Shown here in pieces: positions 24,106-34,700 of a stretch of DNA of 64,000 bases. Position 1 is the stretch's first letter, and every line of letters starts with the position of its first letter. The DNA comes from an uncultured Flavobacteriaceae bacterium (lineage in GTDB: Bacteria; Bacteroidota; Bacteroidia; Flavobacteriales; Flavobacteriaceae). The notes under the pieces were generated by a model. It was given only the letters and a program-made list of their open reading frames with translations. It searched no databases and was not told the DNA's origin. Made by a program: the position numbers and the translations under genes. Where the stretch lies: assembly GCA_947493175.1 (NCBI GenBank), contig CANLQD010000001.1, positions 1,088,748 to 1,152,747 on the forward strand, written 5' to 3'.

Positions 24106-25773
24106 ATGAAACTAAACGAACAAATGATTACAGGAGAACTAAGAAGCAGTATCGATAAAATTTGGAACGATTTCTGGACCGGTGGCATTAGTAATCCGTT
24201 GACGGTCATCGAACAATTTACCTATCTGATATTTTTAAAACGGCTAGACGACAAACAATTGCTCAAGGAGAAACAGGCCAATCTATTAGGAGTGCCAATG
24301 GATACGCCAATCTACACCAAAAAGCAGACACCATTACGTTGGAGCAGCTTTAAAGACAAAGAGCCCGAAACCATGTTCGAACTGTTTACCAGACCGCAGC
24401 GCGAGTTGGACGACCTGACTGTTTTTGACTTTATGAAGAATGTTGGGGCAGATGGTGGGGTTTTTGCAGAATACATGAAAGGGGCTACGTTTATGATTCC
24501 TACCCCGAAACTGCTGGACAAAGTAGTTCAACAGATTGACAAGCTACCTTTAGAGAACAGGGATACAAAAGGCGACCTCTACGAATACATGCTTTCCAAA
24601 ATTGCTGAGGCGGGAACCAATGGACAATTCCGTACTCCTCGACATATCATTCGAATGATGGTCGAAATGACAAAGCCCCAGAAAGAGGACATCATTAGTG
24701 ATCCGGCCTGTGGTACGGCTGGTTTTTTGGTAGCTGCTGGCGAGTACATACAAGAAAAACATCAAGATTGGTTTTACGATGCCGATTTTAGGGAGCACTA
24801 CAACAAAAAAATGTTCAACGGTACTGAGTTTGATAGTACCATGTTGCGAATTGCGGCCATGAACCTGCAACTACATGGTATAGAGACACCGAAATTGGTC
24901 GGAAAGGACAGTCTTAGCAAAGGTAATGGCGATGTGGAAAATGCATATACTTTGGTGCTGGCCAACCCTCCGTTCAAAGGTAGTTTGGATTATGACGATG
25001 TGGAAAGCAGCCTCTTAAAGACTGCCAAGACCAAAAAGACCGAACTCCTTTTTATCAGTTTAATCTTGCGCTTGATGAAAAAAGGTGGCCGTGCCGCCGT
25101 CATCGTGCCTGACGGGGTGCTTTTTGGTAGTAGTAACGCCCATAAAAGTATTCGTAAAGAGTTGGTAGAAAACCAACAGTTGCAAGCGGTAATCTCGATG
25201 CCCAGTGGGGTTTTTAAGCCTTATGCAGGGGTAAGTACCGCCATTTTGTTCTTTACCAAGACCACTACTGGCGGCACCAAGAATGTTTGGTTTTATGATA
25301 TGAAGGCAGATGGTTTGAGCCTTGACGATAAACGAAACCTGTTATTGGACGAGGACACGTTTGAAAAATGCTTTACCCATCAAAAAGAGGTAGCCCCTGA
25401 AACTGTTGAGAAATGTAATATACCCCAGATATTGAACCATTGGAATTATCTGAACAGTGATTATTGGGGGAAGATGCATACGGAAGATGGCGAGTTGGTA
25501 CAGGTACACGACATACCTGAAAATTTAGGTTTCGATGAATTTATGAAGGATACGGTTACCCATAATTTTGCCGATCGCACCTCTCGGTCGTATTTGGTGC
25601 CAAAACAGGAAATTAAGAAGAACGACTACGACCTCAGTATCAACCGCTATAAAGAAATGGTGTACGAAGAGGTAGCCTATGACAAACCCACAGATTTAAT
25701 TGAACAGATTAAGAAGTTGGACAGTAAACGAAAAAAAGCATTACAAAGCTTAGAAAAAATGATGCAGTCTTGA
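24106..25773 (+). CDS. hsdM: type I restriction-modification methylase subunit HsdM
   Basis: The 555-residue protein is an intact N6-adenine methylase. An HsdM N-terminal helical domain (about residues 5-140) precedes the SAM-binding motif DPACGTAGFL (D199) and the catalytic LANPPF (N287), then AAVIVPDGVLFGSS and ISMPSGVFKPY. With HsdS it methylates the host recognition site; with HsdR it forms the restriction complex. The stop codon is two bases before the hsdS ATG. Composition is AT-rich like the rest of the island. It has its own promoter with a candidate WYL operator, so methylation could be controlled separately from the genes ahead of it. Confidence 0.96.
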   Translation: MKLNEQMITGELRSSIDKIWNDFWTGGISNPLTVIEQFTYLIFLKRLDDKQLLKEKQANLLGVPMDTPIYTKKQTPLRWSSFKDKEPETMFELFTRPQRELDDLTVFDFMKNVGADGGVFAEYMKGATFMIPTPKLLDKVVQQIDKLPLENRDTKGDLYEYMLSKIAEAGTNGQFRTPRHIIRMMVEMTKPQKEDIISDPACGTAGFLVAAGEYIQEKHQDWFYDADFREHYNKKMFNGTEFDSTMLRIAAMNLQLHGIETPKLVGKDSLSKGNGDVENAYTLVLANPPFKGSLDYDDVESSLLKTAKTKKTELLFISLILRLMKKGGRAAVIVPDGVLFGSSNAHKSIRKELVENQQLQAVISMPSGVFKPYAGVSTAILFFTKTTTGGTKNVWFYDMKADGLSLDDKRNLLLDEDTFEKCFTHQKEVAPETVEKCNIPQILNHWNYLNSDYWGKMHTEDGELVQVHDIPENLGFDEFMKDTVTHNFADRTSRSYLVPKQEIKKNDYDLSINRYKEMVYEEVAYDKPTDLIEQIKKLDSKRKKALQSLEKMMQS

Positions 25774-25775
25774 AT

Positions 25776-26933
25776 ATGAGGTTAGGCAAATTGATAACAC
25801 TAAGGGGCGGTGGAACACCAAGTAAACAAAATGAAAATTATTGGAATGGTAACGTACCATGGGCCAGTGTAAAAGATTTCAAGTCAAATTTGATTTCGAA
25901 GACAGTAGATTCTATTTCAATTGAAGGTGTTAATAATAGTGCAACAAGAATAGTTCCAGCAGGTACATTGTTAGTCATAACTCGTTTGGCGTCGGGCAAA
26001 GTGGCTTTTGCCGGAGTTGATATGGCATTCAATCAAGATATAAAAGCTATTGAATGTAAGGCAGCTTTGGACAAGAGGTTTCTTTATTATTTTCTGCAAT
26101 CAAAGTCCAACTATTTTGAAAGAGTGGCGAGTGGAGCAACAGTTAAGGGAATTAAAATTAATCACATCAATGATATTGAGATTAATCCACCGAAATTAGA
26201 AGCCCAGAAAGAAATAGTAGCAATTCTTGATGAGGCCGACAAGCTTCGCCAACTCGACAATGCCCTTATCGCCAAATACGACCAATTGGCACAGAGCCTT
26301 TTTTTGGAGATGTTTGGTGATCCCAAAAACAACCCATCCAATTTCGAAATTTGTGAAATGAATGATATAGCCAGCAAGATAACGGATGGAGATCATGCAA
26401 CACCAAAAAGGACGGAAAAGGGTTATAAGTTGCTTTCGTGTAGAAACATCAAAAATGGTTTTATCGATTTCGAATCTGGATTAGATTATGTAGGAGAAAA
26501 AGAGTTCTTAAGAATGAGGAATCGATGTAACCCTGAAAAAGGAGATATTTTGATATCATGTTCAGGTACAATTGGTAGAACGACAAGCATAAAAATAGAC
26601 GAACCGTTTGTATTGGTTAGAAGTGCCGCGCTTATTAAGCCTAAGAGTGAACTGGTGAACTCAAATTATCTTGAGTATTACTTAAGAACGCCATATATGC
26701 AAGCGGTAATGCAACGAAGTTCAAATACAAGTAGTCAATCAAACCTTTTTACTGGACCTATAAAAAAGTTGCCACTATTGCTTCCGCCAATTAAATTGCA
26801 AAAAGAATTCGCATCACAGGTTCAAATTATTGAAACCCAAAAAATGCACGCCCAAAAGGCATTGAAAAAAAGCGAGACGTTGTTCAACAGCCTTTTGCAG
26901 CGGGCGTTCAAGGGCGAATTGGTAAAAGCATGA
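25776..26933 (+). CDS. hsdS: type I restriction-modification specificity subunit HsdS
   Basis: The 385-residue protein holds two target-recognition domains, each ending in a conserved helix (first: NPPKLEAQKEIVAILDEADKLRQ around residue 135-160; second: LLPPIKLQKEFASQVQ near 335-350). Each half recognises one half of a bipartite DNA site. I chose ATG 25776 (MRLGKLITLRGGGTPS); an in-frame TTG at 25770 would overlap the hsdM stop. The specificity cannot be read from sequence. The next gene overlaps its stop in an ATGA, so they are coupled. I see no inverted hsdS copy or recombinase beside it, so no phase-variable shuffling is indicated. Confidence 0.95.
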   Translation: MRLGKLITLRGGGTPSKQNENYWNGNVPWASVKDFKSNLISKTVDSISIEGVNNSATRIVPAGTLLVITRLASGKVAFAGVDMAFNQDIKAIECKAALDKRFLYYFLQSKSNYFERVASGATVKGIKINHINDIEINPPKLEAQKEIVAILDEADKLRQLDNALIAKYDQLAQSLFLEMFGDPKNNPSNFEICEMNDIASKITDGDHATPKRTEKGYKLLSCRNIKNGFIDFESGLDYVGEKEFLRMRNRCNPEKGDILISCSGTIGRTTSIKIDEPFVLVRSAALIKPKSELVNSNYLEYYLRTPYMQAVMQRSSNTSSQSNLFTGPIKKLPLLLPPIKLQKEFASQVQIIETQKMHAQKALKKSETLFNSLLQRAFKGELVKA

Positions 26934-27448
26934 AAAAGGAGTTTATCACAAACGAACTTTTTACGCTGACCATAGGTGGAGCATTCCAGCGTGCCAAAAT
27001 TTACAAAGAAACCGCATCCGAGAAAGAGAGGGTCAAGTTGAAATCGGCCTTAAAAGTATATCTCGACACCGTTCTACTGCCAAAATATCAGAATCCTGTT
27101 TCTGTTGAACATATCCATATTACCAATATCAAAGCCTTATGTGATTGCTCGAAAGATTTTGAGGACATCCTCAACAACGGGCAGATTAATTTTGGGGTAG
27201 GTCAAAGACTATTGAACCTGTATTTAAAATATCAATGGTGCTTGGGTAGAATACCTGAACCGCCCCACTTTCCCGTTGATCGTATTATACAAGAGAAATT
27301 GAAACTAGACATAGTGCCTTGGACACGGTTTGTTGATGAAAAACCCTATCTGAATATTATAAACGCCGCACGGAAAATCGCCAAAGAAAGAAATATGTCT
27401 TTGGCCGAACTGGAACTTGATCTTTTCAATAGACGAAATACCAACTGA
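26930..27448 (+). CDS. hypothetical protein embedded in the hsd operon
   Basis: The 172-residue soluble protein starts in an ATGA overlap with the hsdS stop and ends one base before the next start codon, so it is firmly within the operon. Features include a helical N-terminus (LFTLTIGGAFQRAKIYKETASEKERV), a Trp/Pro-rich core (YLKYQWCLGRIPEPPHFPVDRII) and a terminal helix (NAARKIAKERNMSLAELELDLFN). I do not recognise a catalytic motif. The tight coupling and the restriction context suggest an accessory to HsdS or the nuclease that follows. Confidence 0.75.
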   Translation: MKKEFITNELFTLTIGGAFQRAKIYKETASEKERVKLKSALKVYLDTVLLPKYQNPVSVEHIHITNIKALCDCSKDFEDILNNGQINFGVGQRLLNLYLKYQWCLGRIPEPPHFPVDRIIQEKLKLDIVPWTRFVDEKPYLNIINAARKIAKERNMSLAELELDLFNRRNTN

Positions 27449-27449
27449 T

Positions 27450-28751
27450 ATGAACCATTTAAACCTGTTTCGGTCTTATAGCCGTGAAGATAGGGGCTAT
27501 CAACTTGAGAATGACCTAACACGTGCATTTGCGCTTTGTTTGCAAGAAGACGCTCTTTTGCTACATGAAGTTTTAAAGTTCATTTTCAAGAAAAAGACCA
27601 GTACCTATAAGCAGCTATTCTCCCAATCTTCCGAAAAGGCCAACATACAAATAGAGATTCAAAAGAGAATAGCCGACCTTGAAGAGTTTACCCATTTGTT
27701 CGCCGTATCGTTAAGCGAATTTCCTTTGAACGAGAGTGCTTTTTTCGAAGGGAAAAATGAATATCATGGCGAACCCATTACCGATTTGATGATCGCGGTC
27801 AATGATATGGTCATTATCGTAGAGGTCAAACCCAATTATACTGATTGTGCGGCACAATTGTACCATCAGGCCAAAATAGCTTGCGAAAATCATATAGATA
27901 AATCTAAGGTAACGCCAGTGGATATGAACTGGAAAAACCTGATGGAAATCGTAATGTTGGTTGCGAATTTTAATCAGATGGTTGGAAAGCCTTCCCGATT
28001 TGTAAACGATTTTATTACCTTGATAAGAAACCATAACGCTGCCTGGTTGCCCCAATTACCTTTTAGTCAACAGCCAAACACAAAATTTTCGTTTAAGTCT
28101 TATGAACGATTGGATGCCGGGGTAGCTCAGGCAAAAACAGAACCAGTAGGCTATAACGATCGCCATGGTTTCTCAGTTGATTTTGGTTGGGCATCCGAAA
28201 TATTGTTCGATTTTATTTGCGAAGATGGCAATCCAGTTTTGCGGACTTATATATGGCCGGGAAACACCAAGGGTCAAGGATGGCATTTATTCGGAGGGGG
28301 AAGTGAACCCGAATTCAAGGATTTTATAACAATTCGATCCAAAACTTACGGCGTTCATAAAGCTTTTCATTTAAAATTTACTCATTTTCAAAAATTCATA
28401 TCGGCACTCGATGGTACGGATGAAGTAGTATTGAAAAAGATAGTCAATGCAGAAAATTTTCGCGAGGTTTCGGGGCGACAAAAGAGAGATAGCGGACATT
28501 GGGAACAATTAGCGTCATTCTTCGATGCTCATTTCAAACCAAATTTTGATTGGCGTACTAAATGCGGATGGAACGAGAATTTTATCAATTCAGGCAGAAG
28601 TTACTTCGATATTAGTTTCGGGTATTGTTTGACCGTCGATGTGCCTTTTGGCCTTTTACAAGAAATTGATACGGATAGGAATAATCTAGAGCCATTGGCT
28701 AAGCTGTTGGATGAGATTGTTGATGAATTCAGAAACATCCTAATTTCTTAA
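27450..28751 (+). CDS. PD-(D/E)XK nuclease-like protein in the hsd operon
   Basis: The 433-residue protein (ATG 27450, one base after the previous stop; an earlier in-frame ATG at 27417 lies inside that gene) shows a classic PD-(D/E)XK core: an early ENDLTRAFALCL helix, then D112 in ITDLMIAV, x12, and E125-V-K127 in VIIVEVKPNY, followed by a helix with Gln/His-containing YHQAKIACENH. It looks like a complete nuclease active site of the restriction-endonuclease fold. The C-terminal 230 residues have no clear domain. With HsdR also carrying a nuclease, the locus would encode two separate cleavage activities. The exact substrate is unknown. Confidence 0.75.
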   Translation: MNHLNLFRSYSREDRGYQLENDLTRAFALCLQEDALLLHEVLKFIFKKKTSTYKQLFSQSSEKANIQIEIQKRIADLEEFTHLFAVSLSEFPLNESAFFEGKNEYHGEPITDLMIAVNDMVIIVEVKPNYTDCAAQLYHQAKIACENHIDKSKVTPVDMNWKNLMEIVMLVANFNQMVGKPSRFVNDFITLIRNHNAAWLPQLPFSQQPNTKFSFKSYERLDAGVAQAKTEPVGYNDRHGFSVDFGWASEILFDFICEDGNPVLRTYIWPGNTKGQGWHLFGGGSEPEFKDFITIRSKTYGVHKAFHLKFTHFQKFISALDGTDEVVLKKIVNAENFREVSGRQKRDSGHWEQLASFFDAHFKPNFDWRTKCGWNENFINSGRSYFDISFGYCLTVDVPFGLLQEIDTDRNNLEPLAKLLDEIVDEFRNILIS

Positions 28752-28760
28752 ATTTCTAGT

Positions 28761-31643
28761 ATGGCCGAAAATGCTACCATACGACTTAATCAGGTCTTGC
28801 GAATGTTCAATATTTCGCTTGACAAGGCCATCCTTTTATTTTGGTCCAGAGGGTATGAAGTAGAGGCTAGACCTACAACTAAAATAAAGTTTGAACATTT
28901 TGAGGTTTTATACGATGAATTAAAACGTCAAAACTATTTTAAGGGTCAACCCGAAAGAACTGCGAAAGAATTTTACAATCATTACATTGATTCTCGGCAT
29001 AGGGAAAAGACCGTACCAGAAAAACAATCAGGCGTTATTCTTAAAAAGAAAAGAATAAGACGAAGTAGTAATGGCGACAAACGTGATTTAGATGCTATAC
29101 ATGTCTATGAGGAAAGTGATTGTTACAAGATTATCGCAAAGCTAAAATGGTATTACAATCGCCAAACTGAGGGGGAATATGGTTTTCTTCAATATAAAGG
29201 TCTGCCCGATATCCGGTTTTATGGAAATTCGGTATTAGGTGTTGACCCGCATCATTTGAGTAAGGGACAAGAAGTAGTGGTAACACTTAAAAAAATTGAT
29301 ATTGAATATGGTTCCAGTTTAAAAGCACTTCGGGTCAATTTATTAAAGGATGAAACCAACATCAAGTATTTGGTTCACTTATGCCTGAAATCTTCCCACC
29401 ATAATCTAGTTACCAAAGAAATCATAATTCAATTAGAGGATAGAATTTCTTCCTTAAAAAGCAATGAAAAAATAAACCTTGAAAAAAATATTGTTGCGGG
29501 TTTCGTTGGATTATCTACAATCACATTAAATCAGGCAGAGGTTGTTCATTATTTGTTAGAAAAAATTAAATATGATGGACTTCCAGAAATTGAACAAGAG
29601 ATTTTTGATAAGCTTTCGTCTGAAAGCCATGTGCAATTTTGGATGAATTGTAACAACAAGATTCCGTTTGGCACATTAAAAACAGATATTCTGAACTATC
29701 TAATAAAAAATGAGGAATACTATTCGCCCGTTTTAGAAAAACTCAGGCCGTCAAAACAAGAAGAAGTTCTGAATGCACTCTTTGATTTCTTTAAGGATGG
29801 AGAGGAAAACTTTAGTGTAGTGCGACTTGCTGGCCTAAAAAGTTACTTTGACAAGTACGAGGCGATATTTCCTCATAACGAATTGAGCCAAGAACAATTA
29901 TTTCAAATATGGCTATTAGATGCGCTCGATTATTTACCTGTAGATGCGATTTATACCAAGCTATTACAATTAAGTGGGCATCATGAAAAAGAAGAGCTTG
30001 AAGAAAATACGAGGTACCTAGCAGATACCATCAATTCTATTTTTTCAAAATCCGACGAGGATGAAGTAAAAGAAATTCTGTCCAAATGTCTTTATGAAAT
30101 TGAGGATAATGATAGTGCATCTTTCAATTTTGTATGGTTTATTCTACGGTATCTTCCTAAAGGAAAGAATAAAACCAATTTTGTCGATAAAGTCTATCAT
30201 AGGTTTTCGGACTATTACAAATTGAAATTGTTCGTACTGGATTATACCGACAATATTGATTACAATAATGTGGTAATCTACACTGCCCTTTTGAAAAGTG
30301 AAGAGCAAAAATTGTTCTTCAAAAAGGTGCTAAAACTAAAGGAAGATCGTAATCTTATCCTTTCTTTACAAGATTTAGACCGAATAACTACTATAGATTA
30401 TCAGACAAGCGAGTATGGGAGGATGATAGACGTCTCTCAGCTTGATTTTTCCCTGAGTGTTATCGTGCAATTATTGAAGGACTTAAGTCAGGGAGTAATT
30501 ACAAAACGAAATACGATTTTCGATTTAGTGGCGAGGCAGATCAAGCAACCAGAAGACCTACTCGTTATTGAAGGCTTTTTTGAAGAATGCAAAGGAAGAA
30601 CGGTTTTAGCTAGGGATAGAAATCAAGATTCAGATGGGGAGTCTGAATATTCCTATCACAAAGAATTTCGTTTTGACGATATGCCGAGGTTCTCAAACTA
30701 TTGCGCAGGTCGAAAGGCACTTAAAAGGATTTCTGGCGAGCCTAGTCTTTGCAATAAATCAGGATTGGAGTTCTGGTGGTGTGAAAACCGCCAATGTTAT
30801 GAGATTGCGAGAAAATCGCATGGCACTGATGATTGGAAGAACTATACCCTTGAAGATGCACTTCGCATTCTTAACATTCCCTATCAAACTTCTCAATATG
30901 AGATACTATTAGGAGTAATCAACCGGGTCAATCGTTTTTTAAAACATCTGACTTGTAGAAAATGCAATAAGATTTTGAAGCCTAAAGGAAATTCTAACTA
31001 CGCTTTTTATAATGTAACTACATTTTCTTGCCAGGATGCAGAATGCACAGAACATGGTCGGCAGATTTATTTATCACATTGTTCGAACGGAAAGTGTGAA
31101 GATATCATCGATAGTCGTGATTGTGTTAAATGCAAACCTAAAGGTTTTGACCCTGATTGCGGTTGGTATATCTGTAAGTCCTGCAATAGTTGTTGTAGTA
31201 GTGAGAATTTAGAAAGAAGAAAATACATAATTGAGCGAACAGGTCAAGAATATAAATGTCACACAATTGGCCATAAAGATCAAGGCATCAAATGTTGTAG
31301 TAAATGTGGCGAAGAAATGACGAGAGCTAAAAGTTCTCAAGAAGTCTATTTAAATCAGCTAAATTGGTTTATCGAGAATAAGGAAAAGCATCCGAATGTT
31401 TCAAAATATGGCCAACGTCAAGGAGATAATAAATGGTGGTTTATTTGGAATAGAGGACAATTTGAATTTCAACAATATAGGAGGCAATTGAAAGGCATGC
31501 GAAACAGTGGTTTTAATGTACCAAATTATGATGTTCTTGAAAATGAAAGTCAGTTGGTGGCAGAACCAAACCAATGGGCAGCTTATGAAATTCATGAATG
31601 CCCTGGGTGCGGCAATTCGTTGGAGACAAAAATTGGGAATTAA
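28761..31643 (+). CDS. large protein with IF2-N-like, cold-shock-like and zinc-ribbon modules
   Basis: The 960-residue protein is of unknown family. Residues about 5-57 (IRLNQVLRMFNISLDKAILLF) resemble the IF2 N-terminal helix-turn-helix. Residues about 130-195 (YGFLQYKGLPDIRFYG ... GQEVVVTLKKID) resemble a cold-shock OB fold. A long helical middle (about 220-620) has no clear motif. The C-terminal third is Cys-rich: CRKCNK, CQDAEC, CSNGKC, CVKC, CKSCNSCC, CCSKCGEE and a final CPGCGNS, giving several zinc ribbons. No ATPase or nuclease motif is visible. The mix points to nucleic-acid, perhaps RNA, binding. It follows the nuclease gene by nine bases and precedes hsdR by 82. Confidence 0.7.
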   Translation: MAENATIRLNQVLRMFNISLDKAILLFWSRGYEVEARPTTKIKFEHFEVLYDELKRQNYFKGQPERTAKEFYNHYIDSRHREKTVPEKQSGVILKKKRIRRSSNGDKRDLDAIHVYEESDCYKIIAKLKWYYNRQTEGEYGFLQYKGLPDIRFYGNSVLGVDPHHLSKGQEVVVTLKKIDIEYGSSLKALRVNLLKDETNIKYLVHLCLKSSHHNLVTKEIIIQLEDRISSLKSNEKINLEKNIVAGFVGLSTITLNQAEVVHYLLEKIKYDGLPEIEQEIFDKLSSESHVQFWMNCNNKIPFGTLKTDILNYLIKNEEYYSPVLEKLRPSKQEEVLNALFDFFKDGEENFSVVRLAGLKSYFDKYEAIFPHNELSQEQLFQIWLLDALDYLPVDAIYTKLLQLSGHHEKEELEENTRYLADTINSIFSKSDEDEVKEILSKCLYEIEDNDSASFNFVWFILRYLPKGKNKTNFVDKVYHRFSDYYKLKLFVLDYTDNIDYNNVVIYTALLKSEEQKLFFKKVLKLKEDRNLILSLQDLDRITTIDYQTSEYGRMIDVSQLDFSLSVIVQLLKDLSQGVITKRNTIFDLVARQIKQPEDLLVIEGFFEECKGRTVLARDRNQDSDGESEYSYHKEFRFDDMPRFSNYCAGRKALKRISGEPSLCNKSGLEFWWCENRQCYEIARKSHGTDDWKNYTLEDALRILNIPYQTSQYEILLGVINRVNRFLKHLTCRKCNKILKPKGNSNYAFYNVTTFSCQDAECTEHGRQIYLSHCSNGKCEDIIDSRDCVKCKPKGFDPDCGWYICKSCNSCCSSENLERRKYIIERTGQEYKCHTIGHKDQGIKCCSKCGEEMTRAKSSQEVYLNQLNWFIENKEKHPNVSKYGQRQGDNKWWFIWNRGQFEFQQYRRQLKGMRNSGFNVPNYDVLENESQLVAEPNQWAAYEIHECPGCGNSLETKIGN

Positions 31644-31725
31644 TATATAGGATAATCTAAATTATTAAGAAAATTCCTTAAAATTGTTTTGAATAGATGG
31701 TAAGGTTTTTAAAGTTAAAACGGTA

Positions 31726-34700
31726 ATGAGCAATTTCGATTTTCTGCGTTTGGAATTCCCCTCCTTATATAGGGAGGCAATTGACGCGGAAAAGTTTACC
31801 TTCAAAGAACCACGCTATTCGGCTTTGTTGTGCCGTAGTGCCATGGAAAAAGCCATGCTTTGGCTTTATGAAAATGATGCTGACCTTGAATTGCCCTATG
31901 ATACCAAGCTTGGAGCATTGCTTTATGCTGAAGATTTTAAAAGCATCATTAAGCCTAGTATGTTTAGGGAACTGAATGTCATTCGCTTGAATGGCAACAA
32001 TGCCGCACATGGCAAGTTAGTCAATCAGTATGAATCCCTTCATTCCATTAAGAACCTTTTCCGGTTTCTGTCTTTCGTCAGTGTTTACTACAGCGAGGGG
32101 AATCCCATAATTCCACCTTTCAACGAGTCATATTTGCCATCTGGAGAAGCCGAGGACAAAGCGAAAGCTGTTTTAAGAAAGCAGGCCGAACAATTGCAAT
32201 CGGAGCTGGATGCCTTAAAGGAATCTTTAAAGAAACAACAAGAACTCACTAGTGAAAATGAGGCTCTTAAAAAACAGCTATTAGAAAGGGAACATGTAGT
32301 AAAGGAGCGCAAAGCGGAACGTTTGGAGTATATCGTTCTAGAAACAGCCATACCTGAACTGAATACCGAACTTTCCACCAGAAAGTTATTGATTGACCTA
32401 CTGCTTAAGGAAGCGGGCTGGGAAAACCTAAAAAAAAGCAGGGATATAGAGTTTAAGGTTACGGGCATGCCCTTGAATGTAAATAAATCTGGTATTGGCT
32501 TTGTCGATTATGTGCTATGGGGAAAAAACGGACTACCCTTGGCCGTTGTCGAAGCTAAAAATACACTACAAAACGTAGAAAAGGGAAAACATCAGGCAAG
32601 TCTATATGCCGATTGTTTGGAGAAAAAATATCGCCAAAGACCTGTTATTTATTACTCCAATGGATATGAGACCCAAATTTGGGACGATACTTTTTATCCG
32701 CCTAGAGAAGCATACGGTTTCTATACCCAAGAGGAACTACAATTATTGGTAGATCGCAGAAAAACGAGAAAGGACATTAGAAATTTTGTAGTCAATCAAG
32801 ACATCGTAAATAGGTACTATCAATTGGAGGCGGTTCAAAGAGTAGCAGAAACCTTTGTCACGGAAAATCAAGGCCAGTTGCGAGGCAAAAACAGAAAGGC
32901 CTTACTTGTAATGGCTACAGGAAGTGGTAAAACAAGGACTGCCGCCGCAATAGTAGATATGTTAACCAAATGTGATTGGGCAAAAAGGGTGCTCTTCTTG
33001 GCCGACAGAAATGCTTTGGTCAGCCAAGCAAAGAATGCTTTTAAGCAACATTTGCCGCATCTTTCGGCCATAGACCTTACAAAAGAAATTGAGGATAAAG
33101 GCACACGGGTAGTATTTTCGACATACCCGACCATTATGAATAAAATCGATGAACTTAAAAATGAGGATGGTCGGTTTTATGGGGTCGGTCATTTTGATGT
33201 CATACTAATAGATGAAGCACATCGCTCCGTTTATCAGAAGTATAAGTCCATTTTTGATTATTTTGATTGCCTGTTAATTGGTTTGACCGCAACACCGAAA
33301 AAGGACATCGATATCAATACGTATGAACTTTTTGAAATAGAGGATGACAATCCCACTTTTGCTTATGAACTGAATAGGGCCGTGGAAGATGGCTATTTAA
33401 ATCCACCAAAGGCCATCGAAGTACCTATTAAATTCCCCCTAGAAGGAGTAAAGTATAAGGAATTATCGAAAAAGGATAAAGAGCAATATGAAACCTTGTT
33501 CGGAGACCCAACTACCGGAGAGGTTTTTTTAGAAGAAATCGACAAGAACAAATTAAATACATGGCTCTTTAATAAAGATACCGTTGATAAAGTATTACAT
33601 CATTTGATGACCAATGGGATAAAAGTAGCGGGTGGCGATAAATTGGGGAAGACAATTATTTTTGCCAAAAACCATAAACACGCGGAGTTTATCGAGAAAC
33701 GTTTTAATAAAAATTATCCTGAATACGGTGGCACATTTCTAAGGGTCATTGACAACTATGCTGAGAAGGCGCAGGATCTTTTGGAAAGATTCTGTGATGA
33801 TAAAGAGGAACTGGAACCCCAGATAGCAGTATCGGTAGATATGATGGATACAGGAGTGGATGCGCCGAGAGTTGTTAATCTGGTTTTCTTCAAAAGGGTA
33901 AAATCGTACACTAAATACTGGCAAATGATAGGTCGAGGTACACGCTTGCGACCAGACTTGTTCGGCCCTAATCTGCATAAGGAACACTTCGTTATATTTG
34001 ATTTTTGTGGAAATTTTGAGTTTTTCGAAGAGTTTCCCGATGGGTTGCCATCAAATTCCGTAAAGTCATTAACGGAACAGCTATTTGAAACCAAATTGGA
34101 CATTGTTACGGCCGTACGGGAAAAGAGCGATGCAAGTGCGGATGAGTTGCAACTGATGGGGACCGTTTTAGAAGGTTTATACCATTCGGTTCTCATGTTG
34201 GATGAAAACAGTTTTGCCGTTCGGGGTGCTTGGCGTTCGGTTAAAAAATTCAAGAAGCGCGAAAAGTGGCAAAACTTGACCAGAAGTGATATTACTGAAT
34301 TAAAGTCTAATCTCTCAAGGTTAATTTCAAACAAAAATGATGAGGACGAATTGGCAAAACGATTTGATCTTATCGTGTTTAAACTGCATTTGGCACTCAT
34401 TAGTGATTTCCGTTCCCAAGAAACCTATGTCTCAATAATTTTCAAAGTCTGTGAAGGACTTAAAAAGAAAAGTAATATACCATCTATTAAAGAGAAAATG
34501 CCAACTATTAACGCGGTATTGACACAGGAGTTTTGGCAGGAAATATGTTATTCAAATCTTGAAAAGGTAAGGGAAGATATTCGATCACTTCTTAAATTCT
34601 TGGAAACAGAAAAGCAAGTGCCCGTGTATTCGAACTTTGAGGATGAAATCAGGGAAAATGAAATCAAGGAGAAAGATATTATGTATTCGTACGATAATTT

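Noticed and set aside
25776..26933. Phase-variable HsdS shuffling
   Set aside because: Only one hsdS gene and no inverted partial copy or adjacent invertase; the fused TRD upstream is in the same orientation and too divergent to be an obvious exchange partner.
33756..34400. 214-codon minus-strand frame inside hsdR
   Set aside because: Ser/Lys-rich shadow frame opposite conserved helicase motifs.
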